Assembly: GCF_003634705.1 (NCBI RefSeq)
Contig: NZ_RBWU01000001.1
Location: 372,001-436,000, forward strand
DNA length: 64,000 nt
Direction: 5' to 3'
Source of the DNA: Actinomadura pelletieri DSM 43383
Lineage (GTDB): Bacteria; Actinomycetota; Actinomycetes; Streptosporangiales; Streptosporangiaceae
In this document: positions 25,754 to 34,469 of the stretch, in pieces
Numbering within the stretch: position 1 is the first letter of the stretch
How the letters are laid out: the number at the start of each line of letters is the position of its first letter
The notes under the pieces: model-generated
Seen by the model: only the letters and a program-made list of their open reading frames with translations
What the model was told of the DNA's origin: nothing
The model's database searches: none
Made by a program: the position numbers and the translations under genes

Positions 25754-26671
25754 TTAGCACACCTCGTCGAGCAGCGCCACCAGTCGTTCCTCCGTGGCGG
25801 CCGGGGGAAGGGCGTTGACCGACATCCGGTCCAGATGGCGTTTGTAGACGGCCAGGTCGGCGTCCTTGTCCAGGTAGAGCGCGCTGGTCAGCTGCTCCAT
25901 GTACACGACGTCCGGCAGGCTCGGCTCGGCGAACCGCAGCATCGTGAACGGCCCGGCCATCGCGGCCAGCGCGCCGCGGGACGGCGGCACGATCTGGAGG
26001 GTGACGTCCGTGCCGCGGATCGCGTCGAGCAGGGCGGTGAGCTGGGCGCGCATGATCTCCCGGTCGCCGAGCGGGCGGCGCAGCGCCGACTCGTCCACCA
26101 GCGCCCACAGCTGCGGCGGCGTCTCGCGTCGCAGGATCCGCTGCCGCCGCACCAGCACGTTCACCCGGCGCTCGATCTCCGTCTCGGACGCCATGGGACG
26201 GTCGAGCCCGAACGCGGCGCGGGCGTAGTCGGGGGTCTGGAGCAGTTCGGGGACGAACCGCGTCTCATGGACGCGCAGCGCCGACGCCGCCTCCTCCAAC
26301 CCGATGTAGACCTCGAACCACGGCGGCAGGATGTCGCTGTAGCGCTGCCACCAGCCGGGCCGGTTCGCCCGTTCGGCCAGGCTCAGCAGCGGCTCGCGCT
26401 CCTCCTCCGCGAGCACGCCGTACAGGGTGAGCAGGTCGGCGACGTCGCGCTTCTTGAACCCGACCCGGCCCAGCTCCAACCGGCTGATCTTGGAGGCGGA
26501 GGCGCGGATGGCGTCTCCGGCGTCCTTGGGCGTGATGCCCCTGGCCTCGCGCAGCCGCCTGAGCTGGCCGCCGAGCAGGATGCGCAGGACCGTGGGCCCG
26601 CTGTCGGCGAGATCGTGCACACGGCGCCCGGGCGCCGGGATGCCCTCTGGTTGAACTGCGTCCACATCCAC
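25754..26671 (-). CDS. XRE regulator with DUF5753 (Scr1-type)
   Basis: A 305-residue regulator: XRE helix-turn-helix at about 33-90 (LRRLREARGITPKDAGDAIRAS ... KISRLELGR), then the DUF5753 sensor domain with RFVPELLQTPDYARA, LWALVDESALRRP and QIVPPSRGALAAMAGPF. The usual small DUF397 partner gene is missing downstream. GTG start. It is divergent from the ArsR-type gene at 26819, with about 147 bases shared between the promoters. Confidence 0.92.
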   Translation of the reverse strand: MDVDAVQPEGIPAPGRRVHDLADSGPTVLRILLGGQLRRLREARGITPKDAGDAIRASASKISRLELGRVGFKKRDVADLLTLYGVLAEEEREPLLSLAERANRPGWWQRYSDILPPWFEVYIGLEEAASALRVHETRFVPELLQTPDYARAAFGLDRPMASETEIERRVNVLVRRQRILRRETPPQLWALVDESALRRPLGDREIMRAQLTALLDAIRGTDVTLQIVPPSRGALAAMAGPFTMLRFAEPSLPDVVYMEQLTSALYLDKDADLAVYKRHLDRMSVNALPPAATEERLVALLDEVC

Positions 26672-26785
26672 CCTCGCCGACCACCCTCACCATCCGTGTG
26701 CCACTGTGCGGCACGACCCGACTCCGGTCTGTGATGCACACAGTAGTACCGGTCCGGCGCGAAGAGGGCGAGTTCGGCTGGCAAG

Positions 26786-26821
26786 CACATGTTGACACGT
26801 GATAGTTTTTGTTTTCACATG
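26786..26821 (+). promoter_or_regulatory. Promoter with helically phased CACRTG elements
   Basis: CACATG (26786), CACGTG (26796) and CACATG (26816) start 10 and 20 bases apart, so all lie on the same DNA face. A consensus -35 TTGACA is at 26792-26797, overlapping the elements, and the last element runs into the ATG of the ArsR-type gene. This looks like an autoregulated, nearly leaderless promoter. Confidence 0.5.
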
Positions 26822-27232
26822 GATGAAGTCGTTTACACCGATCTGACGAGCGGTACGGGCGACGAGCTGGTGCAGGCACTGTCGGCCCTGGCCAGCCCGC
26901 ACCGGCTGCGGATCCTGGCCGCCCTCGGCGAGGGCCGCAGGTATGTGAGCGAGCTGGCCCGCCAGGTCGGGATCAGCCGACCGCTGCTGCGGGTCCACCT
27001 GAACAGGTTGGAGACCGCCGGGCTCGTGCGCGGCTCCCTGGAGGTCTCCGAGGACGGTAAGGCGATGCGGTATTTCGAGGTGGTGCCGTTCGTGCTGAAC
27101 CTCAACCTGGAACAGGTCGAGGCATCGGTGCGGACGCTCACCCTCAAGAGCGTGGGCGGCGACGAAGCCGACAAGACCGGCGGAAAGACCGGCGACACGG
27201 ACGGCAACACGGACGGTAGAAGGAGCGACTGA
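26819..27232 (+). CDS. ArsR-type winged-helix transcriptional regulator
   Basis: 137 residues. The HTH is visible in ALASPHRLRILAALGEGRRYVSELARQVGISRPLLRVHLNRLETAGLV, followed by a winged strand pair (GSLEVSEDGKAMRYFEVVPF). No Cys is present, so metal sensing of the ArsR/SmtB kind is excluded; it may sense a small molecule or protein. The tail is Lys/Asp/Gly-rich and disordered. The stop overlaps the start of the next gene (TGATGG). It probably regulates itself, the small membrane protein and possibly the MMPL exporter further on. Confidence 0.88.
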   Translation: MDEVVYTDLTSGTGDELVQALSALASPHRLRILAALGEGRRYVSELARQVGISRPLLRVHLNRLETAGLVRGSLEVSEDGKAMRYFEVVPFVLNLNLEQVEASVRTLTLKSVGGDEADKTGGKTGDTDGNTDGRRSD

Positions 27233-27498
27233 TGGAGGACGACGCCTGGGGCATCCTCATTGGAGCCGTGCTGTTCATCGTGATCGGCGCGGTCGCGATC
27301 GTACTGATCTGGCAGGTGTTCGCGACCTGGCGCGCCAAGGCGCAACTCGCCCGCGAGGACGCGTACCGCAAGCTCGCCGAGCGATCCCTCGCGACCGAGA
27401 TGGAGACCCGTGAGGATCTGCTGCGGATCAGCGAGAACCTCGCCGATCTGCAGAAGCGGATGGCGTCCATCGAGAGGGTGATGCGGGAGATCGACTGA
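27232..27498 (+). CDS. Small single-pass membrane protein with coiled coil
   Basis: 88 residues: one N-terminal membrane helix (WGILIGAVLFIVIGAVAIVLIW), then a charged heptad-rich coiled coil from about 40 to 86 (LATEMETREDLLRISENL ... LQKRMASIERVMREID). It is translationally coupled to the ArsR-type regulator by overlapping stop and start. Such pairs suggest a membrane-tethered partner that could sequester or signal to the regulator; this is inference. Confidence 0.82.
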   Translation: MEDDAWGILIGAVLFIVIGAVAIVLIWQVFATWRAKAQLAREDAYRKLAERSLATEMETREDLLRISENLADLQKRMASIERVMREID

Positions 27499-27500
27499 AC

Positions 27501-27551
27501 GCCCGTCCCCTCGAAGGACGGGCGGGCCGTCGGGCGGCCACCCGACGGCCC
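27501..27551 (+). terminator. Double hairpin terminator
   Basis: Two consecutive hairpins follow the small membrane gene: GCCCGTCC/GGACGGGC (27501-27523) and an 11-bp GGGCCGTCGGG/CCCGACGGCCC (27524-27551). They probably separate the regulator pair from the MMPL gene. Confidence 0.75.
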
Positions 27552-27691
27552 GATCCGGAAGCACTCCCGCACGCGACCGTTCTCGGTCCTTCGCGGCCCG
27601 GCGTTGGACGGCACATCCACGCCGCCGGGCCCGGACGGACCGCGCCGCCGCATGCGTTCACGGTACGTACTCCCAGGAAGGACAGCATTTC

Positions 27692-29848
27692 ATGCTTCCC
27701 GACGCCACGCGAAGCGGCCCGCGCCGCGCGCTCGACCGCGTCGCCGCACTGCCCGCCGGACGCCGCGCCAAATGGCTGGTCGTCCTGGCCTGGATCGGCA
27801 TTCTCTTCGCCGCCGCCCCGCTCGCCGGAAAGGTCGGGGACGTCGAGGACAACGAGACGTTCAACCTCGCCCGGGGCGCCGAGACGTCCGAGCACCACGA
27901 GTTGCGCAAGCGGTTCAGCTCCGAGGAGCCGATCCCCGCCGCCATCGTCTATGTCCGCGACGACGGCATCACCGCCGACGACCGGGCCAAGGTCGACCGG
28001 GACCGCAACGCCCTGGCGGCCCACTCCGCCGACCGGCGTGCTCCGGGCGTCCGTCCGTCATCCGACGGACGGGCCCTCATGACGACCGTCGCCATCCCGC
28101 TGACCGAGGACGGTTTCACCGACAAGGTCAAAGAGATCCGGGACCTGGCGCACGCGGGCGCCCCCGCCGGGCTCCAGGTGAAGGTGGCCGGACCGGCCGG
28201 GCAGGCCGCCGACGAGGTCGAGGTGTTCAGCGACCTGGACGCCAAGCTGATGCTCGCGACCGTCGCGGTCGTCACGGTCCTGCTGCTGCTCACCTACCGC
28301 AGCCCGGTCATCTGGCTGCTGCCGCTGATCAGCGTCGCGCTGGCGAGCCAGGTGGCGAACGCGTTCATCTACCTGCTGGGCAAGCACGCCGACATGCCGG
28401 TGGACGGCATGGGCGCCGGAATCCTGACCGTGCTGGTGTTCGGCGTCGGAACCGACTACGCCCTGCTGCTCATCGCCCGCTACCGGGAGGAGTTGCACTC
28501 GACCGTCGACCGGCACGAGGCGATGGCCGCCGCGCTGCGCCGGTCCCGGGGCGCGATCGTCGCCTCCGCCGCCACCGTCGTCGCGGGGCTGCTGTGCCTG
28601 CTCGCCGCCGACATCAACTCCAGCCGCGGGCTCGGCGGCGTCGGCGCCGTGGGGGTGCTGTGCGGGCTGGCCGCCATGATCACCCTGCTGCCCGCACTGC
28701 TGGTGATCTTCGGTCGCTGGATCTTCTGGCCGTTCGTCCCCCGGCCCGGTGAGCCGGCCAGGCAGGGACGGGTCTGGGCGGGCGTGGCCGCGTCGATCGC
28801 CGCGCGTCCGCGGACCATCTGGCTCGCCACCGCCGCCGCGCTGGTCGGTCTCGGCCTGATCGCGGGGGCCATGCGGATCGGCCCGTCGCAGGAGGAGATG
28901 TTCCGTACCGTGCCCGAGTCGGTGGCCGGTCAGCGGCTGGTGGCCGCGCACTACCCGGCGGGCTCGTCGGCGCCCGCGGACGTCATCGCCGCCGCGCCCA
29001 AGGCGGCGCAGGTGACGGACGCGGCCAAATCGACTTCCGGGGTGGTCGCCGTCCAGGAGTCCGGCCGATCGCGGGACGGCGAACTGGTACAGCTCACGGT
29101 GACGCTGCGGGACGCCGCCGACAGCGCCGCCGCCGAACGCACCGTGGAACGGCTGCGCGACGCTGTGCACAACGTCGACGGAGCGGGCGCCGTGGTCGGC
29201 GGGCCCACCGCGGAGGCGCTGGACGGGTCCGACGGGGCGTCCCGCGACCGGCTCCTGGTGATCCCGCTGGTGCTGCTGGTGGTGTTGACGATCCTCATCC
29301 TGCTGCTGCGCGCGGTCGCCGCTCCGGTGCTGCTGCTGGGGACCATCGTGCTGTCGTACTTCGCCGCGCTCGGCGCCGCGTGGCTGCTTCTGAAGGGGCC
29401 GCTCGGGGTGGAGGCGCTCGACAACTCCACGCCCCTGCTGGGCTTCATCTTCCTGGTCGCGCTCGGAATCGACTACAACATCTTCCTCATGCACCGGGTG
29501 CGTCAGGAGACGGTCACCTCCGGCCACCGGACGGGCGTGCTACGCGGTCTCACCACGACCGGCGGCGTCATCACCAGCGCCGGACTGGTGCTCGCCGCCA
29601 CGTTCTCGGTGCTGATGAACCTGCCGATCACCTTCATGGCCGGGCTCGGCGCGCTGGTGGCGGTCGGGGTGCTGCTCGACACGTTCGTCGTCCGGTCGCT
29701 GCTGGTGCCCGCCCTGGCGCTGGACGTCGGCCGCCGCATCTGGTGGCCGGGACAGCTGGCCCGGCCCCGCCGCCGCGTCGCCACACCCGGTGACCTGGGG
29801 CAGGGCACGGCGCCACGGGACGAGCCGACCCCGGCGCCACGGCGCTGA
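27692..29848 (+). CDS. MMPL-family RND transporter
   Basis: 718 residues with two repeated halves. Each half has a first helix, an extracytoplasmic loop of about 130 residues, then five or six helices. The proton-relay type motif appears as VFGVGTDYALLLIARYREEL in half one and VALGIDYNIFLMHRVRQE in half two, the GxDY pattern typical of MMPL. These proteins export lipids, siderophores or drugs across the inner membrane; substrate unknown. The C-terminus is Pro/Arg-rich. Just upstream is an ArsR-type regulator unit separated by a terminator, so regulation by it is possible but not shown. Confidence 0.92.
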   Translation: MLPDATRSGPRRALDRVAALPAGRRAKWLVVLAWIGILFAAAPLAGKVGDVEDNETFNLARGAETSEHHELRKRFSSEEPIPAAIVYVRDDGITADDRAKVDRDRNALAAHSADRRAPGVRPSSDGRALMTTVAIPLTEDGFTDKVKEIRDLAHAGAPAGLQVKVAGPAGQAADEVEVFSDLDAKLMLATVAVVTVLLLLTYRSPVIWLLPLISVALASQVANAFIYLLGKHADMPVDGMGAGILTVLVFGVGTDYALLLIARYREELHSTVDRHEAMAAALRRSRGAIVASAATVVAGLLCLLAADINSSRGLGGVGAVGVLCGLAAMITLLPALLVIFGRWIFWPFVPRPGEPARQGRVWAGVAASIAARPRTIWLATAAALVGLGLIAGAMRIGPSQEEMFRTVPESVAGQRLVAAHYPAGSSAPADVIAAAPKAAQVTDAAKSTSGVVAVQESGRSRDGELVQLTVTLRDAADSAAAERTVERLRDAVHNVDGAGAVVGGPTAEALDGSDGASRDRLLVIPLVLLVVLTILILLLRAVAAPVLLLGTIVLSYFAALGAAWLLLKGPLGVEALDNSTPLLGFIFLVALGIDYNIFLMHRVRQETVTSGHRTGVLRGLTTTGGVITSAGLVLAATFSVLMNLPITFMAGLGALVAVGVLLDTFVVRSLLVPALALDVGRRIWWPGQLARPRRRVATPGDLGQGTAPRDEPTPAPRR

Positions 29849-29859
29849 CGGTGGCGGGA

Positions 29860-29909
29860 ACGGCGTCCACGGGTGGCGGGTCCTTCGACCGGCCTCCCGT
29901 GGGCGCCGT
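29860..29909. terminator. Bidirectional terminator between convergent genes
   Basis: A 14-bp stem (ACGGCGTCCACGGG with CCCGTGGGCGCCGT, one G-U pair) with a 22-nt loop, placed exactly between the MMPL and M28 stop codons. Confidence 0.6.
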
Positions 29910-29915
29910 CCTGCG

Positions 29916-31277
29916 CTACTTGCGGAGTGCCACGTCGTACGCGGCGCAGCCGATCAGTTCGAGGGACACCTGGAGCCGTTCCAGGCTGAGGTTCTGGACG
30001 ATCCTGTCCTCGGGGGTGTGGTAGAGCGGTTCGAGCTGGCTGGGCGCCTCGTTGCCGCGCCAGCTGAAGTTCCCCGCGGCGATACCGCGCTCGTGGAAGG
30101 ACTCGTGGTCGCTGGAACCGCGGGCGGTGGGGCCCTGGACCTGGTCGACATAGCCGAGCCGGGTCGCGGCGGCCTTCACCGCGGCCGTGGTGGTGTTGTC
30201 GGCGCCGTCCACCGACAGCAGCCAGTACGTCTCCGCGGGCGGGTGGCTGGTGGCGACCATGTCGTTCTGGAAGCAGCCGGTGATCTTCTGCACACCCGCC
30301 TCGTCGAGCTGCTTCACGTAGTACCTGGAGCCGATCAGGCCGTACTCCTCCGATCCCCACAGACAGATGCGGATGTTCTGCCGGGTCTGCAGCTTCTGCA
30401 GGACGCGGGCCAGCTCCAGGCAGAGCACGGTGCCGCTGCCGTCGTCGTTGGCGCCGGGCGAGCCGGGCACGCTGTCGTAGTGGGCGCTGATGATGACGGT
30501 CTTGCCGTCGGGGTTGCGCAGGGACGACTTCCGCTCGGCCAGGACGTTGTACGACGTCAGCTCCGCATGATGGGTGACCTCGAAGGAGAGCCGCTTGGCG
30601 CCCGCGCGAATTCGTTCGCCGTGGTATCCGGCGAGGCCCAGCACGGGAATCGTGACGTTCTCCGTCAGGGTCGGGGTGAACGTGGCGGGCTTGCGCTCGG
30701 GGTAGGCGATCGAGCGTCCGTTGACGAGCAGCGCCGCCTTGGCGCCCGCGGCCTGGGCGGCCTTGGCCTGGTCGGTCTCCTTGCCGACGATGCGGTCGAA
30801 CACGACGAGCTTGCCGCGTGCGGTGGCCGGGACCTCGACGACCTCGCCGACGTCCACCACGTCGCCCTTGAAGGTGCCGGTGGCGCCCTGCGGTGAGGCG
30901 CTGCACTGCCAGAGCCGCTCGCCCTTGGCGCGGATCTCCGCCAGGTACTTGTCGGCGACCGGAAAGGGCTGGAGCTTGACGTCGTAGCCGTAGTGGCGAA
31001 GCTGCCCCGCGATGTACTTGGCGGCGCGGTGCTCGGACTCGGTCCCGGAGATGCGCCAGCCGATCTCGTCGCTGAGCACCTTCAGATGGCGCAGTGCCCG
31101 GCGGGCGTCGACCCGGCAGACGACGGCCTTGTCACCCGTGCTGAGGGTGGGCGGCCGTAGTGCGCCGGGACGCTGCCGGGTCGTGGCGGCGGCACTGCCG
31201 GGCAGCAGTGCGACGGTCGCGAACCCGGTGAAGGCCGCGACCCCGGCCAGCAGGTCACGGCGGTTGACCTCGGTCAT
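29916..31277 (-). CDS. Secreted M28-family aminopeptidase with PA domain
   Basis: 453 residues from an ATG with GAGGAGA upstream. The N-terminus NRRDLLAGVAAFTGFA with a twin Arg suggests Tat export. A PA domain (about 130-220: GKLVVFDRIVGKETDQAKAAQAAGAKAAL) is inserted before the zinc core. The M28 metal ligands appear in ISAHYDS, GANDDGSG, WGSEEYGLIGS and the late SSDHESFHERG and EPLYHTPEDR segments. It should remove N-terminal residues from extracellular peptides. Convergent with the MMPL gene. Confidence 0.92.
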   Translation of the reverse strand: MTEVNRRDLLAGVAAFTGFATVALLPGSAAATTRQRPGALRPPTLSTGDKAVVCRVDARRALRHLKVLSDEIGWRISGTESEHRAAKYIAGQLRHYGYDVKLQPFPVADKYLAEIRAKGERLWQCSASPQGATGTFKGDVVDVGEVVEVPATARGKLVVFDRIVGKETDQAKAAQAAGAKAALLVNGRSIAYPERKPATFTPTLTENVTIPVLGLAGYHGERIRAGAKRLSFEVTHHAELTSYNVLAERKSSLRNPDGKTVIISAHYDSVPGSPGANDDGSGTVLCLELARVLQKLQTRQNIRICLWGSEEYGLIGSRYYVKQLDEAGVQKITGCFQNDMVATSHPPAETYWLLSVDGADNTTTAAVKAAATRLGYVDQVQGPTARGSSDHESFHERGIAAGNFSWRGNEAPSQLEPLYHTPEDRIVQNLSLERLQVSLELIGCAAYDVALRK

Positions 31278-32200
31278 TGACGTCTCCTCGGGGAGATAGG
31301 GGTGCCGTCCCCCGGTCATCGGCATGGATCTCGGGGCCGTGGACGGACGGCGGCACCGCGAGGAACTGGTCCCCCGTTTCCCGGTGAATCTACGAAATCA
31401 CCACAACCCGGACAAGAATGGCCAGATGCTCCGCAACAGAAACGTGATCAAGATCGTTGTTTTTGATCAGCGACGGCCGGGGCATCAACACATCCCCTCG
31501 CCCCTTTCCCCGGCCTGCGGTGATCATGCATCGTCCGCCGATGGACGACGCTCTCCTGATGATTCCCCAGGTCAGACGCTTGGAACGCTCCTTCTTCGAT
31601 CGGCGACCTCTCGTTGGAATGGTCACGGGCGGTAGGCGAGCCGTCCACCTCGGCGGCCATCGCCCACTCTCATGTCGATTGAATGTTCTAGCGTTTTCGA
31701 TGGGCGTGGCGTCGATCATGTGAGCGCTTCCCCGGCCGGAACGCCGGTGGGACGCCGCCCGGCGGGCCGACGGGGACCCGGGCCGGACACCGGCCCTCAA
31801 CCCCGCGGGCGTGGGCCGCCGCCCGCCGGGACCGCCCGCCCGCCGCAGTGGGGTTGACCTGGGGCGTTGCTGATTTTGTCGGGGTTTGCCTTCTATTGGC
31901 GTTCGGAGTAGCTTGTCGCCCACCAAGGCGCTCGCCAGGTGCTTTGCCCCGCCGTGTCCGTTGGACACGATCGCCCCACCGCTCTGGTGGGGTGACGGCG
32001 CGCCCCACGCGCCGTCCTCAGGCGTCCTGCCGTTCGGGTCTCCCCCGAGGCCCGGCCGTCGACCCGGCCATGCGCACGCGACGAGGCGTGCGGGCGCCGG
32101 GCGAAGCCAGGACGCCCCCTTCACAGCGCACGACCCCCGGACGGGGCGTGCCCACAACATCCGCGCCGCTCTTTCGCACACGGGACACAGGGTCCCGTGC
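31278..32200. other. Long intergenic region with clustered hairpins
   Basis: About 920 bases without a convincing gene; minus-strand open frames here run through the riboswitch and lack family features. The left part (31390-31720) is relatively AT-rich. From about 31940 several hairpins follow one another: CGTGTCC/GGACACG, CCCCACC/GGTGGGG and GACGGCGCG/CGCGCCGTC. They may belong to the 5' leader of the NlpC/P60 transcript or to an unrecognised RNA. Confidence 0.5.
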
Positions 32201-32214
32201 CGGGCCACCGTGCC

Positions 32215-32357
32215 CAGAGGATCGCAGCGGCAACGCCGAGTCCGCCATCGCGTGCGGAGCCGGGGACCCAAACCCGCATTCGGGGTGAATCGGCCTGCTC
32301 CAGGCCGTAGGGCGACTTCCACGCCCGAACCCGTCAGCTAACCCGGTAGGCGCCTGG
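32215..32357 (+). promoter_or_regulatory. ydaO-type c-di-AMP riboswitch
   Basis: The conserved blocks of this class appear in order: CAACGCCGAGTCCGCC, GCGGAGCCGGGGACCCA, GGGGTGAATC, GTAGGGCGAC and CCGAACCCGTCAGCTAACCC followed by GGTAGGCG. It ends just before the AAGGAG ribosome site of a secreted NlpC/P60 hydrolase. In actinobacteria this riboswitch, which binds c-di-AMP and turns expression off, typically controls cell-wall hydrolases. The 5' boundary is approximate. Confidence 0.92.
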
Positions 32358-32372
32358 AAGCAAGGAGAATCC

Positions 32373-33065
32373 TTGACCGGCAAGCAGATCAAGAACCGGC
32401 TGTCCCGCAACCCCCGCGCCGCCGCCATCGGGGCCTTCGTCGGCCTCGCCCTGTGCGGCACGATCACGGGCGGCGTCGTCCTGGCCGACTCCGACTCGCC
32501 CTCGGACTCCCGTTCCACCACCCGCTCCGGCGACGCCGTCGCGGCCGCCGGGCTTCTTCCCCCGAAGAAGGACGCGGCGACCGACACCCGCGAGCGCTCC
32601 GACAGGGCCTCCCGGAAGGCCCGCAAGCCCGCCGACAAGCCCGCCGAGAAGCAGGACGTCCGCGACAAGGTGATCGAGCGCGCCAAGACCTGGAACCCGG
32701 GCACCGACGATCGGGTGCGCTACAGCCAGACCAGGACCTACAAGGGCTACCGCACCGACTGCTCCGGCTACGTCGCGATGGCGCTGGGCCTGCCCGGACC
32801 GGGCCCGAACACGGTCGGCTTCACGTCGTCGAAGTACACCGAGCGCATCAAGATGTCGGAGCTGAAGAAGGGTGACCTCGTCATGGACGCGCAGGGCACC
32901 AACACCACCCGGCACGTCGTCATCTTCGAGAAGTGGGCCAACAAGGCCCACACCGCCTACTGGGCCTACGAGCAGCGCGGCCGGTACGGCACCGACTACC
33001 GCACGCGCGACTACGGCCTGACCTCGGGCAGCGAGTACAAGGCGTACCGCCCGAAAAACCTCTGA
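32373..33065 (+). CDS. Secreted NlpC/P60-like cell wall hydrolase
   Basis: 230 residues from a TTG with AAGGAG 6 bases before it. An N-terminal hydrophobic segment (AAAIGAFVGLALCGTITGGVVLA) directs export. A Lys/Asp-rich linker precedes the catalytic domain. The nucleophile Cys is in YRTDCSGYVAMALGL and the His is in TRHVVIFEKW, the NlpC/P60 pattern for cleaving peptidoglycan stem peptides. Control by the c-di-AMP riboswitch immediately upstream links it to wall remodelling and osmotic state. A terminator hairpin follows at 33135. Confidence 0.87.
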   Translation: MTGKQIKNRLSRNPRAAAIGAFVGLALCGTITGGVVLADSDSPSDSRSTTRSGDAVAAAGLLPPKKDAATDTRERSDRASRKARKPADKPAEKQDVRDKVIERAKTWNPGTDDRVRYSQTRTYKGYRTDCSGYVAMALGLPGPGPNTVGFTSSKYTERIKMSELKKGDLVMDAQGTNTTRHVVIFEKWANKAHTAYWAYEQRGRYGTDYRTRDYGLTSGSEYKAYRPKNL

Positions 33066-33134
33066 CGAACCGACGCGCTGAACCCCCTACCGAGTCATTG
33101 CACCGAGTCAATGCACCGGGCCGCGAACTGAGCG

Positions 33135-33164
33135 ACGCCCGGCCGGGCGGTCCCGGCCGGGCGT
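33135..33164 (+). terminator. Intrinsic terminator of the NlpC/P60 gene
   Basis: Perfect 10-bp stem ACGCCCGGCC / GGCCGGGCGT with a 10-nt loop, followed by TCCCATG. About 70 bases after the stop codon. Confidence 0.75.
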
Positions 33165-33320
33165 TCCCATGTGCATGTCCGAAATCATCTGCGCTACGTG
33201 AGCGGGCGACGACCAATTCGGCTCTAAACGCGTTCATGGGCGCCGTTCTCACGACGCCCACGAACACTCGACCTCATTGTCCGGGCACGCGCTGCATTGT
33301 GCCCTGGAACGGAGGTCCGG

Positions 33321-34025
33321 CTAGCAACGTTTCCAGGTCAGGTGGTAGACCGCGTTGGCGTTGGCGGCCTCCATCGCGATGAAACTGGGCTTGTCGCTGT
33401 TGCCCTTGGTGACCCGCAGTTGCGAGTTGATGTTCAGGTTGCGCTCCTTGTCGCACGGCGCGTACTCCCGCTTGGCGGGGTCGGTCCGGTCGCGGAAGCG
33501 CCAGGCGCCGTGGTGCGGGCCGTCCAGCTCGTGGCTGACGGTCTGCCCGCCGGAGCTGCCCTGGAAGTAGTAGAGCGTGCTCTGCAGGGCGGTGGCACCG
33601 GGCTCCACGTGCGCGAAGCCGTGGGACACGACGCCGACCACGGCGTACGTGTAGCCCTTCGGGGCGTCGACGTGCACGTTGATCTGGCAGTTCTTACGGA
33701 ACTCGGTGGGCGGCGCGTCCCCACCGGCCCAGGCCACGTACTTCTGGTACGTGACAGTGAAGGCCGCGTTGTCGTGCGTGGGGGTCACCTTCGTGGTGCC
33801 GGCGGGGCAGCCGGAACCGTTGATGGTCTCCACTTTGAGGTTGACGTCCCGCGGCGGGGGCGCCGCGTCGGGCACCGGCTCGAACTCGGGAGCTTCGTCG
33901 GGAGCGGCCACGGAGCCGGCCCTGACCGTGTCGGCGCCGTTGGTGCCGACGTAGGCAACCGTCGCCACGGTGGGCACGAGCACGGCCGCACCCAGCGCGA
34001 TTCCCAGTCGTTTGGCGTTCATCAT
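33321..34025 (-). CDS. Secreted DUF4360 protein
   Basis: About 234 residues with a signal peptide (RLGIALGAAVLVPTVATVA). The mature part begins the DUF4360 pattern at INGSGCPAGTTKVTPTHDN, with four conserved cysteines (GCPAG, KNCQINV, APCDKE, WKRC) probably forming two disulfides, and AFTVTYQKYVAWAG. Extracellular, function unknown. It is one of several exported proteins in this part of the window. Confidence 0.88.
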   Translation of the reverse strand: MMNAKRLGIALGAAVLVPTVATVAYVGTNGADTVRAGSVAAPDEAPEFEPVPDAAPPPRDVNLKVETINGSGCPAGTTKVTPTHDNAAFTVTYQKYVAWAGGDAPPTEFRKNCQINVHVDAPKGYTYAVVGVVSHGFAHVEPGATALQSTLYYFQGSSGGQTVSHELDGPHHGAWRFRDRTDPAKREYAPCDKERNLNINSQLRVTKGNSDKPSFIAMEAANANAVYHLTWKRC

Positions 34026-34469
34026 GGATCGGGTCTCTCAGGGGGTTGTGGGGCCCCGGCGCCTTTGTCATGGCCCGTGTCTCGTCGGCCGTTCCGGCGG
34101 ATTTACGGAGACAATGGCGGGTCGGGGCCGAATGGCGATCCTCTCGGTCCGGAGAATCTGCGGAGAGGCTATTCCCGACTCCGCTGAGTCGTCAACACCC
34201 TGGTATTACCCCTTATTCACAATTAACTCTGGTTTTGAATCTCTCTTTAAGGACGCAACGGGCTCGATTTCGGTCATGCGATCGGTGCGGTAGCGGACAG
34301 GCCGGGGTTGACCTGGCCGGATCCGGTCCGGAACCTCTTGACTGTCCGGGTCGTCCAACAGTCAACACCCCGCGAGGCGCGACCACCCCGCACACCCCGC
34401 ACAGGTCCATGGCCGCCATGATCGGACGGCGGCCTCCGACACAACGGGAGTTTCAGGGGGAATTCGCAG
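34026..34469. other. Intergenic region, divergent promoters with AT-rich core
   Basis: 444 bases between the divergent DUF4360 and copper-oxidase genes. No gene seen. A segment at about 34195-34255 is strikingly AT-rich for this genome (GGTATTACCCCTTATTCACAA, then TTTTGAATC and TTTAAGG), a likely promoter core. An inverted repeat nearer the oxidase is listed separately. Confidence 0.6.
34338..34365 (+). promoter_or_regulatory. Inverted-repeat operator candidate upstream of the copper oxidase
   Basis: TTGACTGT at 34338-34345 and ACAGTCAA at 34358-34365 are perfect 8-bp inverted copies separated by 12 bases, 105 bases before the oxidase start. TTGACT could also be a -35 hexamer, so a bound regulator would block transcription. 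The regulator is unknown. Confidence 0.5.

Noticed and set aside
31390-32322. 310-aa minus-strand open frame
   Set aside because: It runs through the antisense of the c-di-AMP riboswitch and hairpins, and lacks a ribosome site and any recognisable domain.
34195-34255. AT-rich stretch as horizontally acquired DNA or a tRNA gene
   Set aside because: It is short, lies between divergent genes and shows no cloverleaf or mobile-element ends; promoter DNA explains it better.
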